Of a stretch of DNA of 64,000 nt, positions 10,513 to 21,901 are shown in pieces (the stretch's first letter is position 1; every line of letters begins with the position of its first letter). The stretch covers positions 78,799-142,798 of the forward strand of contig JANTQF010000066.1 of NCBI GenBank assembly GCA_032988165.1, in the 5' to 3' direction. A program made the translations under genes and the position numbers. Origin of the DNA: Emmonsiellopsis sp. PD_33 (Eukaryota; Ascomycota; Eurotiomycetes; Onygenales; Ajellomycetaceae). The notes beneath the pieces were generated by a model, which did not search any database, was not told the origin of the DNA, and saw only the letters and a list, made by a program, of their open reading frames with translations.

Positions 10513-12810
10513 ATGCCTTCACGAATTCACGAATCCCTATCATTGATAGAAACCCTGTCCTTGCTCTGGATATTCTTTTTTTCCTCGTTATGTGCTGCTC
10601 AAGCCCCCGTCTACCACCCCACCCCAGGGAGACCCCCTGGACATCCGGACAAAACTTGTCGAAACGGCCCAAAAACCCGAGCTTGCTGGGATGGAGATCA
10701 TGACATTTCAACCGACTTTGGGGTTGATTGGCCAGACACCGGGAAGATTGTGGAGGTACGATTTTCCATGTCCGCATCTACAGCGGCGAGATTAGTCTGA
10801 TTGATTTGTCCATTAGTATCATCTTGAGATCACTAATACGACCATGGCCCTGGATGGGGTTGAAAGACTCGTACTGGCGGTCAACGGGCAGTCTCCCGGT
10901 CCGACAATCCGCGCAAGTATGTTAGCCATTGACCTACACACATCCAAAATCATCGCTAACGGCCACAGATTGGGGTGATACGGTCCGAGTCCACGTCAAA
11001 AATAGCTTACAGGATAATGGGTGGGTGACTACAGACAGTGCTTCCATTCGAGGCTCATGAAATGTGGCTGACGAACCCCTGTTTATTTTTCTGGGACGAC
11101 CTGCAGCACGAGTATTCATTGGCACGGAGTTCGGCAGAAATACAGCAGTCATCAAGATGGCACCAACGGAGTAACAGAATGTAAGAGTTGTTTTCGGCGC
11201 GACGTTGGTGTTCCACAACAGCTAACCCTCCATGCAAAGGCCCGATCGCCCCTGGACAATACAAAACTTACGAGTTTAGATGCACGCAGCACGGAACATC
11301 CTGGTATCATAGCCACCATAACGTGCAGTAAGTGCCAAGTCTGTGTTTCTTAGAAAGCCGTCTCTAACAAGTGTGTTAGATATGGAGATGGCGTTCTCGG
11401 AGCCATGGTGATAGAGGGTCCAGCAACTGCCAACTATGACGTCGATCTCGGCACAATGCCCATCCAAGACTGGTATTACCAAACAGCCTTTGCGAATTCG
11501 CTCATCGGTATCCCTCCCGTTGCTGATAATGGCCTGATCAATGGAACGATGGTAAACGCGAACGGTGGCGGTAGATATCACACCAACACGATTCAAAAGG
11601 GGAAATCATACCGATTGCGTCTGATTAACACCTCCATCGACAATTATTTCAAAGTTCACTTGGACAATCACCTCTTCACCGTAATCGCGGCCGATTTTGT
11701 CCCTATTCAACCGTATCAGTCTGACTGGCTTTTTATTGGAATTGGTATGCCACCCACCCCTATTGCCACACCACTACCTCTAACAAAATCTAGGCCAACG
11801 CTACGATGTCATCATCCACGCCGATCAAGATATTGGGAACTACTGGTTCCGAGCCGAAGTTCAACGAGGATGCGGCCGCAACGCGATGAACGGAAGAATC
11901 AACAGTATCTTCAGATATGAAGGCGCAGACCAAACCGCAAACCCAACATCCGTTGCCAGCCCCTATTCGCAAGACTGTGACGACGAAACCGGGCTTGTCC
12001 CGTATGTGAAGGTGGATGTACCATCCGAACACTTCGTTCAGCAAGCAAAGGATCTCAATGTCACCTTTGACAGACAAGTTGGAAGCAACGGCGAAAACAT
12101 CGTACACTGGAAAATAAACGGCTCGCCGATTGAAACAGACTGGGAATACCCGACGCTCCAATATGTCCTTGATGGAAATACAAGCTATCCAAGTAAATTG
12201 AACTTAATTGAACTTCCGCAGGCGAATGTGGTAAGTCTTTTTCCGTCCTCCCCCTCTCTCACTCGCTACCCATGTCCCAATCCACTTGTTAAAAAATCCT
12301 CATTCCATAGTGGACGTATTGGATCATCGAGACCGTCTTCGGCAGCATCGTCAACGTCCCGCATCCAATTCATCTGCACGGACACGACTTTTCCATCCTT
12401 GGCGTGGGACAGGGCAGTTATCCAGGCCCCCAGGGTCTCAACTTCACGAATCCGCCTCGTCGGGATGTTGCCATGTTGCCAGATCTTGGATGGCTGGTTG
12501 TAGCGTTCCCGACTGATAATCCCGGCGCGTGGCTGATGCATTGCCATATCGTACGTTTTTCGGCCATTTTCTTTTTTCGTCTTTCTTTTATTTTTGGAAG
12601 AAAACAATGGGGCTAACCTCTTTATTTTTCTAATTTGTTTTATTATAGGCATGGCACGCCCACGAAGGCCTTGCAGTCCAATTCCTCGAACGCCGCTCGG
12701 ATATCCCTTCGGTTCTTAACATTGAACAACAATGGGGAGAGACATGTGCACAGTGGAAGGATTATATTAATGGACGAGCGGTATACCAACAAGATGGATC
12801 TGGAATATAA
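10513..12810 (+). CDS. secreted laccase (ascomycete multicopper oxidase)
   Basis: Nine exons: 10513-10755, 10817-10916, 10969-11020, 11107-11180, 11240-11327, 11380-11744, 11794-12230, 12311-12550 and 12649-12810, giving 586 aa. The ATG at 10513 opens a signal peptide with a Leu/Phe core, probably cleaved near Ala28. All four copper signatures are intact: L1 HWHG (about 136-139), L2 WYHSH (178-182), L3 HPIHLHGHD (471-479) and L4 HCHIAWHAHEGL (530-541), with Leu541 as the predicted axial position of the type-1 copper. The protein oxidises phenolics by one-electron steps and reduces oxygen to water outside the cell. The C-terminus ends DGSGI, resembling the DSG(L/I/V) plug of asco-laccases. Several N-x-S/T sites fit secretion. 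Possible roles are lignin-phenol oxidation or pigment formation. The nearby esterase and arabinanase favour plant-polymer attack, but this is inference. Confidence 0.93.
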
Positions 12811-13551
12811 TCGTAAAGAGGGGGGTGGGGAGGGGCGAGGGGTGAGGGAAATCATAGGTGTGGAATATTTTGCTTGGGATATTTTGTATTATTTGTCGCT
12901 ATATAATTGTCCGTTTTGAAGTTGTTTGATGCCGGGCCAGTTATTCTTTCTTTTCTGGGTTTGGGCACCGAATAATTTTGTTTTCTAGTTAGGCTGGCTA
13001 AAAGATTTAACACCTAGCCGCCCCTATGTTTAACTTTATCAATCGATTCATGGCACCAATCCTCTCTTCTTATAAAAATTTCCCCATGACGTAGTTGTGC
13101 ATTATTTCCCCTTGTTAATTAATCGGTATAACCTCTATATCCCAGGCTTGCAGTAGCACAAGCCCTACATATCCATGTAATAACTCACAAACTCAACAAC
13201 CTACAAGGCGACGGGCCAGTGCATGCATGCAACGCATACAATGCAAGGACCCTTAGTCTGCCATTATCAATAATAATAAACAAATAGCCGAGTAGGTTCA
13301 CTGTGTAAACAAGCCGCTACCATCCCGTCCTAGCCTCGGAAAATACCTATTTCTGGGCATTTTGATCGTTTGGACCGGGCCCCTTGGCACTTTATTTGAT
13401 GTGTTAGCTTGGAAATAGGGTTAATCATCTACAACCACACAAGCACAAGCATCCATATAGCCGTATCGATAGAAAAAAAAAGCCATATTTCATATTGACT
13501 TTACCCCGCCATTCCGTCATATCTGGGTCATGGTATATATATCAGCCACGC
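12811..13551. other. intergenic between convergent genes
   Basis: 3' flanks of the laccase and the esterase. A GGCTAAA heptamer lies at 12996-13002, but it is downstream of both genes, so I give it no weight. No coding sequence seen. Confidence 0.5.
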
Positions 13552-14513
13552 TCAAACTTCAAAGCCAAAGAAATTCAGCATCAACGGAATATCCGCAATG
13601 GCCGCATGTCCCATTCCCGACCCAAAGAAGCCCTGCAACTGCGAGCCATCCCCATACACCACATTCGTGAACTGTCCGGACGGAACCCCCGGCTGCTCGC
13701 TAGTCAACGACACTCCCAGCACATTCGACCACTGATCCAGCGCCTGTCTCGCGCAATCCGGACGAACCAATCCATCAGCTTCTCCGTGCCAAATCATCAT
13801 TCTCGGTCTCTTGCCGCTGTAATCCGGGTACGCGTTGTACACAAAGCTCCCCCATTCCTCAGGGGAGTGTTGGATCTGTGCCTGTGCACAAGTCTGGTTA
13901 GGAGACATGGGAGTTGCGCTCTCTGCGCCCGCAAAGCAAGCAAATGCCGTTCCGGAGTTCGCAGAGCCGGCTTCGAAGACGTCTGGATATGCTCCTGCGA
14001 GGACATTGGTCATCATGCCGCCGGAGGAGAAGCCCATGACGTAAATCTTGGTTGTGTCTGCGGTGTGTTTCTCCACGGCGTAGTTGACCATACTGATGAC
14101 TGCGAGGGAATCGCCGCCGCCATTGTGGGTCAGGCTGCCGGCGTCGTGAACGCCCCAGCAGTTGCTCATGTTTGGTGTCTCTGGGTAGATCAGAACGAAG
14201 CCGAGTTGGTCGGCGTATTGGGGCAGCGAGGTTCCGCCGAACCATTGCGAAGCCGTGCCGCCGCATGGGTGCAACTACAATTCGTTCAGTTCAGTCCAGT
14301 TCAGTTTTGGGGGCGCATATATATAGCATTTGATGTGTTTGCGGTTTAACTAACCGCGACGATAATGGCAGGATTCGCCGCCACATTGTCCGGAACATAA
14401 GTAAACATTCTGATGTTTGTGGGATTTTCTCCAAAATCCGACACCTGCTCCAAACTAGCAGCCCAGGTCGAGGCTGCGGAGCAGGCAAGTGTGAGCAGGG
14501 AGTATAACAACAT
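13552..14513 (-). CDS. secreted acetylxylan/feruloyl esterase, CE1 family
   Basis: Two exons, 14513-14355 and 14274-13552, joined by an 80-nt intron, giving 293 aa, close to AxeA-type enzymes. The true ATG at 14513 starts a signal peptide (MLLYSLLTLACSAASTWA). The mature part opens with LEQVSDFGENPTNIRMF, very like acetylxylan esterase A (LQQVTDFGDNPT). It is an alpha/beta hydrolase with the oxyanion-region HPCGG after the splice junction, the WGVHDAGSLTHNGGGDS motif, nucleophile elbow GFSSGG (Ser at about 136), an acid in HGEADGL and a catalytic His in GMGHAAI. It removes acetyl (or feruloyl) esters from xylan. Acetyl specificity is the best guess by resemblance. There is no carbohydrate-binding module. 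Confidence 0.92.
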
Positions 14514-14619
14514 CTTGAGGAGGGAGAAAAACAAGAGTCGTCAAAGCGGTAGTATATTGTTGAGAAGAAATGTTCAACTGAGCTTCAACTGATCAGAATA
14601 TAAGGGTCGAGGAGCGAGA

Positions 14620-14627
14620 TTTTATAT
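14620..14627 (-). promoter_or_regulatory. TATA box of the esterase gene
   Basis: ATATAAAA on the minus strand, about 107 bases before the ATG at 14513, a usual spacing for a fungal core promoter with a short leader. Confidence 0.55.
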
Positions 14628-16423
14628 CTGTCAATTGGGTTGTGATCTGCCATCGTTGAAGCTTAAAAACCACGTTGAATAACGGCTTGCTGGGATATTC
14701 CCTGTCCATTTCAAAGTGACATCACGGCGGAAGTGGATAACGGCAACTTGGGCGATATCTCTTGTCATTGCCGGCTGGCAAGTTCGGTAGACACCAGTGA
14801 GCAGAGAAATACTTCCAGTGGGCCTCGGTGATTTTAATGTAATTTACGGAGTAGATGTTTGCCATTTCATGGCTGAACATTACCCACTGATGCTCGAAAG
14901 TGCCGCGATTGTCAAAATTAACACATAGAGAATCCGGCCTCTAAATTAGTAAGATGATCCTTTTGTTCGAGTTGTATTCTCAGATCGATCCTTGGTTATC
15001 GCTAGCCACAATCTTCTTTAAGGGGGGGGTTCAGACCCCAACTGAGGAATTTCGATTGTTGGTGAACCCCAAGATTCATCGCTTGGGCTGATTTAGTGAC
15101 GAGTTCGACGGTAGGATGATCAGGAATCTCACTTTCTCCGTTAGAATGCGGAGAGCAGAAGTTCTCCAGTGAATCAAGGAGGGGCAATTCTGCATTTCCC
15201 CAAACAATTATATATAATATGGGGTAGTTGTGGGGGAGTTGTGGGGGAACTCGAACATGCGGCACAGGGGTATAAATGTTTTTATATTAATATTTTCAGG
15301 GGTTGTCAAGATAGTCTCCCAGACCTCGGCAAGTGGCAGCGCACTAATCCGTTTCGGGCAGTAGTCTCTTTCTCCCCTTTGGCCAAAAACGGCAAGTTAG
15401 GGCTTGCTTCCTCCGTCCGAAATATTTGTTTCAACACCAACAACAAGATTTAAAAACGAGCATTCCCCCGAATGTTTTCTTTGCCAGGCGGCTTCACCAG
15501 AATGGAGATTCCCCAAGCCCTGGAGATGACTGGTTACCCCTCATCAGGCTCACTCCTCAAGTTATCCGACTGGCCACGGGTTCAACAATCGCGCTTCCTA
15601 TCAGGCTATATATGCCGCCAGTCCGCCAAACCCCTTGACATGGGCATTCGTTGTTTGGGCAATGATGAATTCCCACTGGCCAGAGGGCGCATTTTTCCTC
15701 TTTTATTATTTTCCAGGGAAAACATTCGGGACAAATGTTCGGCATATCTAGCGGTGCTATCACCGGCCCCTGTCGGCGTGACTCCCGATTCAAGGATAGT
15801 GAGGTACGAAGAACTACTCGAGACTCCCCAGTGCCGGTGTCCATTTCCGAAATAATTTGGCGAGGGTTTTCTGAAGAAGCCCAAGCTATTTCTACCCAGC
15901 CGAGAAACGACTATTTTGAAAAAGGCATAGTGTACACCCAGCTACACTGACATAAAATGACTACCTCACAGATTTTAGTGTGATTTCGTGGTTACTTCAT
16001 ACGAGTGTGCCTGCAGGAGCCGCTGTAGGGGGAATACTCGAGGGAGAGGAAAATATGGGGAGAGACTGTAGGGAGAAAACATGGGGGGGGCAGGGGGGCG
16101 CCATCCGGGGGACGATTGAACTCCGCCGGGATGCTTGGCGATGACCTGTTGAGGCAGTTGTTGATATCCCGTGTTTTTGGACGGCCAAGGTCACAAACTC
16201 CACTCTCTGCTCTTCTAGACGCCATTAGAATGTTTCCCCGCATCTGGAAATCTACCCGGCGGCTATAAGAGTGGGTAATTAGAGATGGTAGGTCTTCCTG
16301 GAGCATGGAATTGCGAACTGCGGGGGCATGTTCAAGTCGATTGGGTTTGGTGTGATATGTCTCTCTCTCTCTATGGTACAGTGCTCCCTTATGATCCCCT
16401 AAAATTGTTCCGAGTCCCTATCT

Positions 16424-16578
16424 CCTCGTTCGTAAACCAGGCAATTTTAGCGTCCTTTTTTGGCCGCCTTTTTGATGACTTTTTATTGGCCTGATCCTTC
16501 CACTCCAGCTCAAACTAACTATTGGTCAAAAGGGATCGCAGAAAAACGGCGCTAAAATTGCCTGGTTTACAGACGAGG
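16424..16578. repeat. MITE-like inverted repeat, 29-nt arms
   Basis: Arms at 16424-16452 and 16550-16578 are complementary at 27 of 29 positions (core GTAAACCAGGCAATTTTAGC), with about 97 bases between. A GGTACAG(T/C)GC motif occurs at 16375 and again at 16577 in direct orientation, resembling ends of pogo/Fot1-type elements. No coding capacity. Confidence 0.55.
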
Positions 16579-16893
16579 TACAGCGCCCTCCCTTTAATAT
16601 AACCCCCGATGGTGGAAATATGCAGAGATATACAACCCCTACTGCAGGCACCTTTGGTTCCCCCGCTCGAGTATATGTGAGATCGAAGCTGTTGAATTGG
16701 TTCCTGATTTGGTTATCTTGTGGAAGACGCGGCAATTCTCATCAGCGTCTTCCCGGAGGATTCATTGATAGGCACACAAGCGGCCTTTTACTTGTTGTTA
16801 GCGGAACTATATGTCCGTATACTAGGCCCTGACTTCTGCTAACACCCTTTTCCGCTCATCTTGACTATTGCTCGCCCTTGTCGGCTCGACACC

Positions 16894-16900
16894 GGCTAAA
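16894..16900 (+). promoter_or_regulatory. XlnR-type GGCTAAA motif upstream of the GH93 gene
   Basis: GGCTAAA lies about 160 bases before the arabinanase ATG and matches the known consensus for XlnR, the Zn2Cys6 activator of xylanolytic genes. The neighbouring base makes CGGCTAAAT, which also resembles the AraR site but differs at one defined position. Heptamers arise by chance, so support is moderate. Confidence 0.4.
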
Positions 16901-17057
16901 TGGTTAATTTGAGAGCTCCCCCTGCTTCTCCGCACAGGCAGGATCAGCTCTGCTCCAATGGTCTCGATATATATCTCTTCCTCTCCTCTGTCAGGCTGAG
17001 GTTTGTCTGCCCGTCTGTCTTCCTCAGAAACTTCAATCCATTGAGAAGCAGGGGAAA

Positions 17058-18274
17058 ATGAAGTTTGCTGTATACGTAACCGCCCTCCTCCTAGGGCAAG
17101 GCACCGCTGCCTTTGCCAAACCACCCAAGCCGCCCAAGCCACACAAGCCAAAGCCTTTCGGTTTCTTCACGAACAACACGATATATCAGCCAGAAGAAGG
17201 CGAGAGCGTCACCTATCCGCGCTTTACCGAGCTTTGCGATGGCACCATTCTCGCAACCACGTCGTTCTCGGGCAACGATCCAGAATTCTTCCCGGTCTAC
17301 GAGAGCAAGGACGGCGGAGCAAACTGGAAATGGGTTTCGGATATTCACGACACCGAAAATGGCTGGGGGTTTTCAGCGCAGCCCGCGCTGGCAGAGTTGA
17401 CCGTACCCCTTGGCGGCTTTGAGGCCGGTACAATCTTGGCCTCTGGGAACAGCTGGAGCGACAATGGCACAAGAATTGATCTCTACGCGAGCACCGACAG
17501 CGCACGGTCCTGGGAGTTCGTCAGCCATATCGCTGAGGGCGGACGGCCGAATACAACCAACGGCGCTACCCCTATCTGGGAGCCATATCTCCTGTAAGTG
17601 CAGCATTTTATATTTATGTCTCGAAGTGTGAGGCTAATGGTATTGCAAGTGTGCACGACGACTCCCTCATAGCATTCTACTCAGACCAGCGGGACCCAGA
17701 CCACGGCCAAAAGCTGTCGCATCAGGTCTCGAAGGATCTCACAACCTGGGATGATCCGGTTGACGATGTCGCCTATGATGAGTACCTTGCACGACCGGGA
17801 ATGACTGTTGTCACCTACATTCCACCCATCGAGAAGTGGATCGTCGTCCACGAGCTGCCCGTAGGCAATTCCAGCTCTCACGGCGTCAACTACCCAGTCT
17901 ACTACCGTCTCGCAGACAGTCCCCTCGACTTCCGCCACTCCGAGGGAATCCCAATCGTCATTGACGACAGTATAGCTCCCAATGCCAGCCCCTATGTCAC
18001 CTGGAGTCCCGTCGGCGGCAAGTACGGCACCATCGTCGTATCGGACGCGGACAACCCACAGGTCTACACGAACCGCTTCGGTGGCGACCGCGATAAATGG
18101 GAACGCCATGAGACGCCTGCCGGAGCAACGTATAGCAGAGCCATTCACATTCTGAAAGACCACCCAGACCATCTCATGATCTTTGGTGGGGAGACTTTCG
18201 ACAATATGGGTCTGGGGTTGTTGACGCCTTTCTCTGCGACGGTGGTGGATTTGAACAAAATTCTGAAAAATTAA
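17058..18274 (+). CDS. secreted GH93 exo-1,5-alpha-L-arabinanase
   Basis: Two exons, 17058-17593 and 17650-18274, with a 56-nt intron; 386 aa, as in fungal GH93 enzymes. A signal peptide (MKFAVYVTALLLGQGTAAFA) precedes a KPPKPPKPHKP stretch. It is a six-bladed propeller of the sialidase type: Asp-box-like sequences are visible at about 84-91 (KDGGANWK) and 146-152 (TDSARSW). Glu175 in WEP and Glu247 in VHEL are 72 residues apart, the same spacing as the catalytic pair I recall for the Fusarium enzyme Arb93A (Glu170/Glu242). The enzyme releases arabinobiose from linear arabinan outside the cell. An XlnR-type motif lies in its promoter, and a secreted esterase and laccase lie upstream. The wider family label BNR/sialidase-like is the fallback. 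Confidence 0.88.
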
Positions 18275-19656
18275 ATCCACTAGGGAGGAATCGGTGTCTT
18301 TAGCAGGCCTCGTACAGCAGGTGGGGAGATTATATGTCGCAGTAGAGGATTTTAATTAGCAGTTGAGTTAATTTAATTCAGTTACACCATTCAATGAAGT
18401 GAGCATGTATACTGCTCTCTGACATAGAATGGCATTCGCCTGTATTTTTATTGCCGGTCTTTTGAGTGGTCGATGTGCAAAAAAGGAGGTAGCAGCAGTG
18501 AAATAAAAATAATTCATTTCCAACAACCTGAAAAGGGGTATCATTCATTATCCACCGCCGAAATGGCAACATTCAAGCTCGCCTGTGTACCTAGAAAAAA
18601 AAAAGCTTCGCTCCCCAAGCTTTTTCTAAATCGGACCCCGGTATGTGGGGCGTCGGGCACATAGTAAGTAGCAGCGCCTGGGTGAAATTTGGCTGCCTAT
18701 GTATGTCCCCTTCCAAGTTCCAGCCCATTTTTAGTCTATCTCATTCTCGGTATAGTAAAAAAAAAAACCCTACATTTGATTAGATTACCCCATATACAGG
18801 CAGATGCATTTTATTCTACATAACTTGACCCATGATGATTACTAGTATCCAACGATATTGTGAAGCGGGACATTGAAAATACCCTGGTCCCTCTGGGGCA
18901 ACATCCACCCGTCTCGTTACATAGTGGGAGAACTGCTTGTTCTAATTGAGTTTCTATTGTCCCAGCCACACTGACGTCGGCTGCAGCCCTATATCATGAC
19001 ATCATACCTAGAGTGTTGGCTGTGCAGTTTTTTTTTTTTTTTGACTGTGTGGAAAGCCATACCAGGGCCAGCTAAGGGCCTTCTCACTGCAAGTAGTCAA
19101 TGCTGGTAATGACGCGAGGAAACCCAACTCCTGAGAGTAATCTATGCGGTTTGATCAAATCCAAAATTGCAAAACCATGCCGAATACATCCCCCCCCCCC
19201 ATTCGCCTTCAGCCGGTGACAGCCACCAGATATAGTTTCCCCGTTTCTATTTTTAAAGTAAGCCGGCAATTTAGTTAGATGCCGAGCACCACTCCTTCCG
19301 CGCATTTGATTGGCCAAAGCCCCAACTCGGCCCAAAAGTTGCACCCGCTAGTCACGTGGTCGGGCTATTTCATTCCGCCGCTAATCCCCGATGTGGTTTA
19401 GCGGCCGAGCCGGGAATGCGGAGCCTTTCTGACTAATTAAGGTTGGCTTGACAAAGGCTTCTCATAATCTTCTTATTTCCCCGAACAGGTTCAGCTTGGT
19501 AGAGGGGGTCGGGGTCGAGTCTTTCCAGGCACCCGCAAATCTAGATGGCGAACGTCAATCGAGGGCTGAGAGGCGGCTGACGTCTGGTATGTTCCCGGGG
19601 AGGTGGCTGAGTGATTGATTTTGCAAAGTGGATGGACTTGAGAGGTCTGAGAGTTG
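18275..19656. other. intergenic with homopolymer tracts
   Basis: No credible genes. There is a T run near 19028-19042, a C10 run near 19191-19200 and an A run near 18758. A GC-rich hairpin, CCGCTAA..TTAGCGG, lies around 19377-19403. Confidence 0.5.
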
Positions 19657-19664
19657 TATATAAA
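19657..19664 (+). promoter_or_regulatory. TATA box of the 19862 gene
   Basis: TATATAAA, about 205 bases before the ATG. The intervening leader is C/A-rich without G runs, typical of a well-transcribed fungal 5' leader. Confidence 0.6.
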
Positions 19665-19861
19665 GGTCGAGCATTCCTGACTGGATTCAGAATTCATCAA
19701 CCAACAACCTTACCCTTCAAACACTCTTCACTTCATCATAAGAGCAATTGCAACAGCTCACTCAATCTATATCCTTTCCTCCTTGCTTCTAAGCCCTCAT
19801 CACGATACCAAACACTCCCCAAATACCAAACACCATACCCCAACATATACCCCCAATCACA

Positions 19862-20689
19862 ATGTCCACCAAACCAGAAATAACCCACGCCTTCATCGGC
19901 GCAACCGGCGGCTGCATGAACGCCTGTCTAACCCACACCATACTCGCGGGATACCACACCGCCGCCATTGCCCGGAACCCCTCGAAGCTCCAATCCCTCC
20001 TCCTCTCCCAAGGCATCCCGCAATCAACGCTCGACAGCAATCTAACCATCATCCCCGGCGACGCCACCGACATCGAAGTCGTCAAACGCCTCCTCATCCC
20101 CGCCTCCAACGACGGCCGCATGGTCAGCAATGTAATGTCAGGGCTGGGCTCGACGCCAAAGTTCCAAGCGTCCGTGACTAAGCCCGTCACGTTGGATAAT
20201 CCACATGTCTGCGAGAACATGGCGAACACGCTGGTGGCGGCCATTGAGCAGCTGCAGGGTGCCGTTGCGGAGGATGTGGAGAAGAGGAACCAGCGCCGTC
20301 CGCTGGTTACGATCATCTCGACGACGGGCATCTCTGATGGGCCGGAGGATGTGCCGTTTGGTATGCGCACGATGTATCATTATGTTCTCGGGACGGCGCA
20401 TGAGGATAAGAAGAAGATGGAGCAGGCGGTGTGGAGCAAGATTGATAAGTCGGATCCATCACGGGGGATGTTGAGGGGGGCGATTTCGGTTAGGTGCACG
20501 TTGTTTGGTGGTGGGGATCATTTGATCACTAGTGGGAAGGGGTGGAGGGCGTTGAAGGTTGGGACGGAGAGAGAGCCGACGCTGGGGTTTTCGATTCAAA
20601 GGGCGGATATTGGGGAGTGGATTTTCGAGGAGGTTGTGAAGACCGGGGGGGAGAAGTGGGTTAATGAGAAGGTTACCCTGACGGCATAG
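19862..20689 (+). CDS. NAD(P)-binding Rossmann-fold protein (NmrA/epimerase-like)
   Basis: Single exon, 275 aa, starting MSTKPEITHAFIGATGGCM. The GATGGCM sequence at about residues 13-19 is the dinucleotide-binding loop of atypical short-chain dehydrogenases. A following basic residue (IARNPSKL) suggests NADP(H) preference. Residues 155-165 (VTIISTTGISD) match the end of the fourth strand and the active-site region of this fold. The rest is consistent with a single-domain atypical SDR. The substrate is unknown, and the catalytic Tyr-x3-Lys is not in the usual place, so it may bind cofactor as a sensor rather than act as an enzyme. Strong TATA and a clean leader suggest good expression. Confidence 0.82.
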   Translation: MSTKPEITHAFIGATGGCMNACLTHTILAGYHTAAIARNPSKLQSLLLSQGIPQSTLDSNLTIIPGDATDIEVVKRLLIPASNDGRMVSNVMSGLGSTPKFQASVTKPVTLDNPHVCENMANTLVAAIEQLQGAVAEDVEKRNQRRPLVTIISTTGISDGPEDVPFGMRTMYHYVLGTAHEDKKKMEQAVWSKIDKSDPSRGMLRGAISVRCTLFGGGDHLITSGKGWRALKVGTEREPTLGFSIQRADIGEWIFEEVVKTGGEKWVNEKVTLTA

Positions 20690-21901
20690 GGGTTTTTCTT
20701 TTCTTTCCCTTGCTTTTCTTTTTCTTCTGTTTGATATAACTAGTTATTGGTCTTTTGATTGGCTCGTCAATGAGGGTGTTGTGAATATTCCCCTTTTCTT
20801 CGCCTGGTTCTGTTGTTCTATCTCCTTGGTTTCTGGCATAGACAATTCTGTAGCTCTTGGTTTCTTTTGCTCAAACCGCTAATGATATCCTTCTTGCATC
20901 CCTCTGTTTGATATTTATTCGATAATTTATCTCTTATATTATATACTTTTTACCTGATCTTAATGCTATCTGTCATAGAGCCAAACGATAATACGTATAT
21001 ATTTAATCTAAACCTCAACCCCAATCCATTCAAATCCAACTAGAGAGACTAATAATCTTAAACTTCTTAAACTGAGTATTAATATAATCTGTTCTATCTA
21101 TATACATTACGTATGTAGCCATATATGACCGAGCCCCACCAAAAGCCACCCTATGTACTGTGCTTAAGTATACTAAGCGCCAAGAGACATGGCAATTGCA
21201 TGGCCCGTCTCCTCGTTTGCAGGAATTCAATCAACGGGAAGTGAAAAAGGCGGAGAAAAACAAAACACAACCCCCCGGTTCACTTTGCAAAGTACAAATC
21301 AGTGTATCCACGACCCATCTGACATGTCTCGAAATAGATTCCGATCCCCCTTTTCCGCCCCACAACTCCCAGCGTGTTGTTCCTCTTGACGGCAGACGGC
21401 TTGGAAGGGGGAAACTGAACAAGGAGGGGAATATGCAGAGTACTGAAAAGTAGAAATCTCAGATACCCAGGATGAAGTGGGGGATGAGGGTATGTGGGAG
21501 ACAGGGGGGGGATGGCACTAAAATAACAGTAGAATGTACACCCAAGCTCCAAAGCTCACAAAAAAAATAAAAAACGAAACATTCCCTCCAGCATTACAAA
21601 CATGGCTCATCAGTAAGATATGTGAGTTGGAAGTGACAATAAAGGGGCGCAAAAGGTGTAAAATGGTAAAAACGCATACCAAAAATAATCAAAGAAACAA
21701 GTCTAAGTTGGGATATTTACCCCTCGTACACAACGGACGAAGTGCTGGAATTAAACAAAGATAGAATTGAAAAGAAAACACCAGGCCACGTGGGAAATAA
21801 ATATATAAGAATGGTAATCATGAAAAGGTACGCCGCCAATGCCTGGATATTTATTTATAAAACGAGGGAAAAGAGAAATCGAAACAGAAACGGATGAGGA
21901 C
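20690..21901. other. intergenic, AT-rich
   Basis: 3' flanks of two convergent genes. The proximal part is T-rich. No coding sequence or RNA gene recognised. Confidence 0.5.

Larger units (their letters stand above)
14628..17057. other. intergenic; upstream flanks of the esterase and arabinanase genes
   Basis: No gene recognised. It holds a G-run cluster (16083-16112), a 29-nt imperfect inverted repeat (16424-16578) and, near the end, an XlnR-type site. A strong hairpin, GGGGTTCAGACCCC, is near 15025. Confidence 0.5.

Noticed and set aside
12996..13002. GGCTAAA motif between laccase and esterase
   Set aside because: It lies downstream of both genes, so a promoter role is unlikely; a chance match to a 7-mer.
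13495..14349. 284-codon plus-strand frame
   Set aside because: It is the antisense shadow of the acetylxylan esterase, which has signal peptide and catalytic motifs.
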